This document shows positions 1-3,941 of a stretch of DNA of 6,391 nt, in pieces (position 1 is the stretch's first letter; every line of letters starts with the position of its first letter). The notes under the pieces were generated by a model. It ran no database searches. It saw only the letters and a program-made list of their open reading frames with translations, and was not told the origin of the DNA. The translations under genes were made by a program, and so were the position numbers. Source of the DNA: Planctomycetales bacterium (lineage in GTDB: Bacteria > Planctomycetota > Planctomycetia > Planctomycetales > Planctomycetaceae); NCBI GenBank assembly GCA_020050375.1, contig JAGVKR010000777.1:1-6391 (forward strand), in the 5' to 3' direction.

Positions 1-123
1 GCGTTGGGGCGCGCGCCGACGGCAGACGAGCACGCAGCGACAAAACGACTCGTCGACGAGCACGGGCTCGAAAGCGCCTGCTGGGCGCTGCTCAATGCGA
101 GCGAGTTTCTGTACTTGAAATGA
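1..123 (+). CDS. C-terminal end of a DUF1553 (PSD1-type) planctomycete protein, 5' truncated
   Basis: Frame 1 is open from the window edge to a TGA at 121-123 and gives 40 residues ending in ESACWALLNASEFLYLK. The pattern 'x-L-x-x-x-CWALLN-x-x-EF-x-[YF]' is the usual last segment of planctomycete proteins with DUF1549/DUF1553 domains, often preceded by a cytochrome-c-like PSCyt1 domain. The preceding residues (RAPTADEHAATKRLVDEHG) fit the RxPT-x-x-E helix that commonly comes just before. These large exported proteins are very numerous in Planctomycetota and are often paired with DUF1501 proteins; their role is not established. Only about 40 residues are visible, so the assignment rests on this C-terminal signature. 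The next gene begins 13 bp downstream on the same strand, so the two may be co-transcribed. Confidence 0.72.
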   Translation, partial: ALGRAPTADEHAATKRLVDEHGLESACWALLNASEFLYLK

Positions 124-136
124 GGCGCCGTCGACA

Positions 137-637
137 GTGATCAGCGGAGCCGCACTTTCCGACCGACAGCTCCCCGCGCTCTCGCGCCGATTGCGGAATC
201 ATGGTCTCAGTGTCGCGGTGCTGCTCGGCGGGATGGTGTCTTGCGGCTGGGGCATGGCGATCGCCGTCACGAAGGGACCGGCCCTTCCGAATCTGGCTTT
301 ACCAACGCTTGGCCTCCTGATCGCCGCGCTGACCATCTGGCGGCTGGTGCTGGCACTCGTCGTCATTCCCCGGCAAACGATCGTCTGGTTCCAATACGAC
401 GCGCGAACGCTCGAATATCGGCGCAGCGGCGACGCGGACACGCACCGTTTCCGGACGCTGGACGTCCTGCGAATCGAAAGCACGACTGACAGCCGGAAGG
501 AAATCGTGCGTTACCACATCCGGCTTGTCGGCGGAACAACAGTGGTGATCGAGAGGAATGCGCTCGAGAACGGCGATGCCCTCGCCGAGCAACTTGCGGC
601 AGACATCACGAACAGTCCGCGGTGGATGTTCTCGTGA
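137..637 (+). CDS. Small two-helix membrane protein with a soluble C-terminal domain, function unknown
   Basis: I do not recognise this 166-residue product. A short basic N-terminus (RRLRNHG, about residues 17-23) precedes two hydrophobic segments, at about 24-44 (VAVLLGGMVSCGWGMAIAV) and 54-77 (ALPTLGLLIAALTIWRLVLALVV), joined by a short Pro/Gly-rich loop. By the positive-inside rule both ends should be cytoplasmic. The remaining ~88 residues alternate short beta-like stretches (IVWFQYD, TLEYRR, THRFRTLDVLRIE, YHIRLVGGTTVVIE) and end in a helix, resembling the small PH-like or DUF-type domains attached to two-helix hairpins. The start is GTG at 137, 13 bp after the preceding stop. It has no clear Shine-Dalgarno, but it is the only start that keeps the basic N-terminus. 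The gene ends 27 bp before a large palindrome and converges on the isomerase gene. Coding is supported by hydrophobic pattern and position, not by homology. Confidence 0.6.
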   Translation: MISGAALSDRQLPALSRRLRNHGLSVAVLLGGMVSCGWGMAIAVTKGPALPNLALPTLGLLIAALTIWRLVLALVVIPRQTIVWFQYDARTLEYRRSGDADTHRFRTLDVLRIESTTDSRKEIVRYHIRLVGGTTVVIERNALENGDALAEQLAADITNSPRWMFS

Positions 638-664
638 CGGCTCAAGATCGGCATATCGATCATT

Positions 665-716
665 GTCGCCTTTCGCTCCGCGAAAGTGCGCGTTCTTTCG
701 CGGAGCGAAAGGCGAC
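665..716. repeat. Perfect 22-bp inverted repeat (REP-like palindrome) between convergent genes
   Basis: Arms at 665-686 and 695-716 are perfect reverse complements around an 8-base centre (687-694). Each arm is itself a hairpin: 670-686 reads CTTTCGC-TCC-GCGAAAG, and 695-711 is the matching CTTTCGC-GGA-GCGAAAG. The element can therefore fold as one long stem or as two small adjacent ones. It sits 27 bp after the stop of the membrane-protein gene and 17 bp after the stop of the convergent isomerase gene, where it could end transcription from both sides. Neither strand has a T-run after the stem, so it is not a classic intrinsic terminator. From memory, CTTTCGCGGAGCGAAAG palindromes recur in planctomycete genomes, which would make this one copy of a dispersed REP-like family; I cannot confirm that here. 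Confidence 0.85.
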
Positions 717-733
717 TCTCTGTTCGCCGTTTC

Positions 734-1519
734 TCATACGTCGCACAGCCGGACGGCCTGCGTGAGCCCTTCCAGCGGATCGCGGGTGGGTATGAACTCC
801 TGCCCAACGTACCCGGTGTAACCGCTGTCGACGATCGCCCGCATGATGGCGGGGTAGTTGAGCTCCTGGTGGTCGTCCAGCTCGGCGCGGCCCGGATTGC
901 CGGCGGTGTGATAGTGGCCGATGTAATCCTTGAATTCGCGAATGCGGGCGATGATGTCGCCATCCATAATCTGCACGTGGTAGATATCGAACAGCAGCTT
1001 GAGCCGAGGGGAGCCGACCCGTTTGATGATCTCGATGCAGTACTCGGTGTGGTCGCCCTGATAGCCCGGATGGCCGAGATTCGATCGGGCATCGCGGCTG
1101 TTGAGGATTTCCAGGCAGATCGTGATCTGCCTGCGTTCGGCATACGCCATGATCTGCTTCAGACCGGCGACGCAGTTTTCGAGGCCGACGTCGTCGGGAA
1201 TGTCCTCGCGCAGACCGGTGAAGGTGATGACGTTCGGGCAGCCGAAGTCGGCGCTGGCGTCGATCGCCAAGCGGAGCTGTTCGAGACATTCCGGCCGATA
1301 CTTCGGGTTGTTCATCCCCTTGTCCCAGCCGTGCGATCGGGCGAGCGCGCACGTCAGACCGTATTTCCGCAGCGTCGGCCAGTGCTCGTGCGCCACGACT
1401 TCGATGCTCGGGCAACCAAGCTGTTGCGCGATGCGGCATGTCTGCTCGATGTCCCAGTGCTTCTCGAAGCACCAGTGGACGATCGACTGGCGAATACGGC
1501 CCTTCAATGAGCTTGGCAT
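734..1519 (-). CDS. Hydroxypyruvate/sugar isomerase-like TIM-barrel enzyme, copy A
   Basis: This 261-residue cytoplasmic protein belongs to the xylose-isomerase-like TIM-barrel superfamily (AP_endonuc_2 fold) and most resembles the hydroxypyruvate isomerase (Hyi) branch. Family landmarks are CLEILNS with Glu137, KLLFDIYHVQIMDGDI with Asp178 and His181, IGHYHTAGNPGR (200-211), ELNYPAIMRA (219-228) and GYVGQEFIPTRDP with Glu241. Glu137 and Glu241 match the proton-transfer glutamates of Hyi-type isomerases; Glu137, Asp178, His204 and Glu241 are the expected metal-site positions. Length matches the family (about 255-290). The ATG at 1517-1519 is chosen because AAGGAG (1525-1530, complement) lies 5 bases before it and the paralogue has the same leader; the frame stays open upstream but without family similarity. 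It lies 110 bp downstream of copy B on the same strand, probably in one operon. The substrate (hydroxypyruvate or another keto/aldo sugar) cannot be fixed from sequence. Confidence 0.88.
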   Translation of the reverse strand: MPSSLKGRIRQSIVHWCFEKHWDIEQTCRIAQQLGCPSIEVVAHEHWPTLRKYGLTCALARSHGWDKGMNNPKYRPECLEQLRLAIDASADFGCPNVITFTGLREDIPDDVGLENCVAGLKQIMAYAERRQITICLEILNSRDARSNLGHPGYQGDHTEYCIEIIKRVGSPRLKLLFDIYHVQIMDGDIIARIREFKDYIGHYHTAGNPGRAELDDHQELNYPAIMRAIVDSGYTGYVGQEFIPTRDPLEGLTQAVRLCDV

Positions 1520-1524
1520 CAACG

Positions 1525-1530
1525 CTCCTT
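1525..1530 (-). promoter_or_regulatory. Ribosome binding site that fixes the start of isomerase copy A
   Basis: On the minus strand AAGGAG is followed by CGTTG and then ATG, a strong Shine-Dalgarno with 5-base spacing. Nearly the same 19-base leader precedes copy B. It decides for the short 261-residue form over an extension reaching 1642. Confidence 0.75.
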
Positions 1531-1543
1531 GCGAATGGGCGTA

Positions 1544-1557
1544 CCGACCGGGGTCGG
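1544..1557. other. Short GC-rich hairpin in the leader of isomerase copy A
   Basis: CCGAC (1544-1548) and GTCGG (1553-1557) can pair around CGGG, about 25 bases upstream of the copy A start, in the 110-bp gap between the paralogues. The rest of that gap shows no small gene and no clear promoter. The hairpin is short enough to be chance in DNA of this composition; if real, it could stabilise a processed end or modulate expression of copy A relative to copy B. Confidence 0.25.
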
Positions 1558-1629
1558 ATGCGGATGGCCTGTGAACAAAAGGAATTGTCATTGGCGCGCG
1601 GCGGCGATGCAAGCGATCGTGCCTCGCGC

Positions 1630-2445
1630 TCACACATCGCACAGCGTCACGGCCTGCGCCAGGCCCTCCAGCGGGTCGCGGGTGGGGATGAATTCGTGTC
1701 CGACGTAACCGGTGTATCCGGTTTGCAGAATCGCCTCCATGATCGGAGGGAAGTTGATCTCCTGCGTGTCGTCCAGCTCGCAGCGTCCCGGACTGCCGGC
1801 GGTGTGGTAGTGACCGATGTATTCATGGTCCGCGCGGATCCGGGCGATGATGTCCCCATCCATGACCTGGACATGGTAAATGTCGAAAAGCAATTTGAGT
1901 CGCGGAGACCCAACCCGCCTGATGATTTCAAGGCAATAGTCGGTGTGGTCCCCCTGATAGTTGGGTCGGCCAAGCATGTTCCCGCCGGTCCGGCTGTTGA
2001 GCATCTCGAGGCAGAGCGTGACTCTCTTTTGCTCGGCATATCCCACGATCTGCTTGTAGCCTTCGACGCAGTTCCTGAGACCGACGTCGTCGGGAGTGCC
2101 GTCGCGCGTTCCCGTGAACGTGACGGCGTTCGGGCAGCCGAAGTCGGCGCAGGCGTCGACGGTCGATCGCAGTTGCTCGAGGCAGAGCGGCCACGAGTTC
2201 CGATTGTTGAGTCCCAGGTCAAAATGATGCGCCTTGGCCAGCGTTGACAACAGCCCATATTTCCTGAGAGTCGGCCAATGCTCGGGGGAAACCGACTCGA
2301 TTCCCACGCAGCCAAGCTTGTTGGCGACCTGGCAAGCACGGTCGAGATCCCAATACTTCTCGAAGCACCAGTAGACAAACGACTGATGAATGCGGCCTTT
2401 GAGGCTGCGTGTCGTGTCAGTTTGTGACGGCGCAACGCCTTCCAT
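1630..2445 (-). CDS. Hydroxypyruvate/sugar isomerase-like TIM-barrel enzyme, copy B
   Basis: This 271-residue paralogue of copy A aligns with it without gaps from SLKGRI to the shared LCDV end, with about 69% identity by hand count. The catalytic landmarks are kept: CLEMLNSR with Glu147, KLLFDIYHVQVMDGDI with Asp188 and His191, YIGHYHTAGSPGR with His214, and GYVGHEFIPTRDP with Glu251. It differs from A mainly in the N-terminal extension (EGVAPSQTDTTR), in helix residues near 65-90 (LAKAHHFDLGLNNRNSWPL), and in the loop after the first catalytic Glu (TGGNMLGRPN versus DARSNLGHPG). Those differences lie on the barrel face where specificity is usually set. The start at 2445 is chosen because AGGGAG lies 5 bases upstream; an alternative ATG 8 codons upstream lacks one. 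It is the first gene of the minus-strand pair and faces the sugar permease gene across a divergent spacer. No signal peptide, so cytoplasmic. Exact substrate unknown. Confidence 0.88.
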   Translation of the reverse strand: MEGVAPSQTDTTRSLKGRIHQSFVYWCFEKYWDLDRACQVANKLGCVGIESVSPEHWPTLRKYGLLSTLAKAHHFDLGLNNRNSWPLCLEQLRSTVDACADFGCPNAVTFTGTRDGTPDDVGLRNCVEGYKQIVGYAEQKRVTLCLEMLNSRTGGNMLGRPNYQGDHTDYCLEIIRRVGSPRLKLLFDIYHVQVMDGDIIARIRADHEYIGHYHTAGSPGRCELDDTQEINFPPIMEAILQTGYTGYVGHEFIPTRDPLEGLAQAVTLCDV

Positions 2446-2575
2446 CAACGCTCCCTGCGAAATCTGCAAGTCGAATTACGGTTGGACGGTCCGCATTGTC
2501 GGGCGACTCGGTTTTCGATGCAAGCAGAACGCGCGGTCCTTGACGTCTCCGAGGGGGTTCTTCCACAATGCGCGC
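2446..2575. promoter_or_regulatory. Divergent control region between the isomerase pair and the sugar permease
   Basis: This 130-bp spacer must hold promoters for both directions unless the permease is read from within the isomerase gene. The copy B ribosome site AGGGAG is at 2451-2456 (complement). Small palindromes that could be operator half-sites are GGAC-G-GTCC (2484-2492) and GTCG-GG-CGAC (2498-2507). Towards the minus strand, TTGCAT and GACAAT lie 17 bp apart, a weak sigma70-like pair. Towards the plus strand, TTGACG followed 18 bp later by CACAAT is similarly weak and would start transcription almost at the permease GTG. None of these is strong; the region is assigned by gene orientation more than by motifs. 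Confidence 0.45.
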
Positions 2576-3712
2576 GTGAATTCTCCTCCCACTTCCCCGA
2601 ATGTTTCTGGAACGCCCCCGCTCGGTTCCGACCGCGATCCCGTGGCGCGGCGCCTCGCGGGGATGCAGGAACTGGGGCTGATCGGCGTCATTGTGTTGTT
2701 GATGACGCTCCTCACGGTGCTGGGTGGGTCGACTGAGCGCCGCGTGCGCGATCCTGAGACCGGCAGGGAATATCTGGTCGTCCGCAACAAGTTTCTCAAC
2801 GTCGATCGCTTGCTGACGCTGGCCAAGAACACGTCGTTCTTCGCGATCATGGCGATCGGCGCCACGATCGTGATCGTCGCCGGCGGCATCGATCTGTCGG
2901 TGGCAGGTGTCTACGTGGTGGCCGGTCTGGCGGGGGCCGCCGTTCTGCACGCGTTTGGTCCGGCCGGTCCTTGGCGCGAAACTCCCGGCTGGATCGTCGT
3001 GCCGGTGACGTCGGCCGTTTGTCTCGGCACGGGGACGTTGTGCGGCGTCTGCAATGGATTGGGAGTGATCGGACTGCGCTTGCATCCTTTTATTATCACG
3101 CTGGGGACGATGAGCATCTTTCGCGGCATCGCCTTCGTCACCACGAAGGCGCAGTCGATCGGCGAGTTTCACCCGTCATTCGTCGAGGGGTTCATCAGCC
3201 GCCGCGTGCCGATCGGCGCGAATGAATTCATCTACCCGATTCCATTGCTGATTCTCGTGGCGGTCGGTTTGTGGGGAGTGTTTTTTTTGTCGAGCACGGT
3301 GACGGGGCGCAAGCTGCACGCGATCGGGGGAAACGAGCTGGCGGCCCGCTATGCCGGCCTGCCGGTCCCACGGCTCAAGACGCTGACATATGTTCTCGCC
3401 GGACTGACCGCCGGGATCGCCGCGATGATCAACATCGGCTACCACGGCTCGGCCGCCTCCGGTGACGGCGCGGGATACGAGCTGGAGGTGATCGCCGCGG
3501 CGGTGGTCGGCGGGGCAAGCCTTTCGGGCGGGCGGGGGACTGCATTGGGAGCGGTGCTCGGGGCGCTGATCATTCGCCTCATCGTCGACAGCATCGTGAT
3601 CCTCGATCTCGATCAGAACTACAGCCAGATCATCATCGGCTCGGTGATCGTGCTGGCCGCGGCGCTCGATCGAGTGCAGGCGGTCTGGCGCGGGACGTCG
3701 CATTCGATGTAG
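2576..3712 (+). CDS. RbsC-type sugar ABC transporter permease (BPD_transp_2 family)
   Basis: This 378-residue inner-membrane permease resembles RbsC, the channel subunit of ribose-type sugar importers. Family landmarks are NTSFFAIMAIGATIVIVAGG-IDLSV (85-109), HPFIITLGTMSIFRGIA (170-186), GRKLHAIGGNELAARYAGLPV (244-264, the cytoplasmic loop contacting the ATPase), GYELEVIAAAVVGGASLSGG-RGT (300-322) and YSQIIIGSVIVLAAALD (349-365). About eight to ten hydrophobic segments are visible, the first at about 33-51. The periplasmic loop after it (STERRVRDPETGREYLVV) is longer than in E. coli RbsC. The start is uncertain: GTG 2576 gives a ~30-residue cytoplasmic tail as in RbsC, GTG 2642 and ATG 2663 are possible, and the frame stays open to 2390, overlapping the divergent gene. 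No ATPase or periplasmic binding-protein gene adjoins it here, so its partners must be encoded elsewhere. The divergent isomerases suggest the imported sugar feeds them (inference). Confidence 0.9.
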   Translation: MNSPPTSPNVSGTPPLGSDRDPVARRLAGMQELGLIGVIVLLMTLLTVLGGSTERRVRDPETGREYLVVRNKFLNVDRLLTLAKNTSFFAIMAIGATIVIVAGGIDLSVAGVYVVAGLAGAAVLHAFGPAGPWRETPGWIVVPVTSAVCLGTGTLCGVCNGLGVIGLRLHPFIITLGTMSIFRGIAFVTTKAQSIGEFHPSFVEGFISRRVPIGANEFIYPIPLLILVAVGLWGVFFLSSTVTGRKLHAIGGNELAARYAGLPVPRLKTLTYVLAGLTAGIAAMINIGYHGSAASGDGAGYELEVIAAAVVGGASLSGGRGTALGAVLGALIIRLIVDSIVILDLDQNYSQIIIGSVIVLAAALDRVQAVWRGTSHSM

Positions 3713-3742
3713 CGATCATTCGGCGCAAGCAAGCATTTGATC

Positions 3743-3911
3743 GGGTGCCACGGCCAGCGCCCGAAGGAAGTCGGCCGTGCGAGCGTCTCAGGAAGCTGTT
3801 TTTGGGTTCTTCTGAATCCGTATCCGGCAACAATCCTGGCTGCGTTCGTTCACTGTATGCGAACACACCGTTCGCACAGCCGACTCCCGGTGGTCGCTGG
3901 CTGTGGCACCC
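3743..3911. repeat. 169-bp element of two related hairpins in inverted orientation, between convergent genes
   Basis: The ends 3743-3785 and 3869-3911 are imperfect inverted repeats, matching at about 35 of 43 positions; the outer 16 bases (GGGTGCCACGGCCAGC) match at 15. Each end also folds alone. The left stem is CACGGCC (3749-3755) with GGCCGTG (3773-3779); the right is CACAGCC (3875-3881) with GGCTGTG (3899-3905); both enclose 17 bases. The G-to-A change in one stem strand is matched by C-to-T in the other, so pairing is kept. A third hairpin, TGCGAAC-ACACC-GTTCGCA (3858-3876), overlaps the inner edge of the right arm. It fills most of the 229-bp gap between the sugar permease and the ABC fusion gene, starting 30 bp after one stop and ending 30 bp before the other. 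It may block read-through both ways and may be a MITE- or REP-like dispersed repeat. I see no target duplication. Confidence 0.75.
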
Positions 3912-3941
3912 GAGTTTCTCACGATCCAATCGCCCTCGTCT

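Noticed and set aside
665..716. Classic Rho-independent terminator
   Set aside because: The stem is strong but no T-run follows it on either strand, so only a possible terminator role is noted under the repeat.
686..1510. Long plus-strand ORF (274 codons) opposite isomerase copy A
   Set aside because: It is the antisense shadow of a well-recognised enzyme gene in GC-rich DNA; its product has no family features and it begins inside the palindrome.
660..1637. Minus-strand ORF (325 codons) in another frame over isomerase copy A
   Set aside because: Arg/Pro/His-rich composition typical of a wrong-frame reading, overlapping the catalytic-motif-bearing frame throughout.
1520..1642. N-terminal extension of isomerase copy A to an ATG at 1642
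   Set aside because: It would overlap the end of copy B, has no similarity to copy B's N-terminus, and bypasses the strong AAGGAG site before 1519.
1438..2247. Long plus-strand ORF (269 codons) opposite isomerase copy B and the gap
   Set aside because: Antisense shadow. It resembles the other antisense ORF only because the two sense genes are paralogues.
2390..2575. N-terminal extension of the sugar permease to 2390
   Set aside because: It would overlap the divergent isomerase gene and adds 62 Cys/Arg-rich residues unlike any RbsC-type N-terminus.
3743..3911. Insertion sequence with target-site duplication
   Set aside because: There is no transposase ORF, and comparing the bases outside 3743 and 3911 shows no matching direct repeat.
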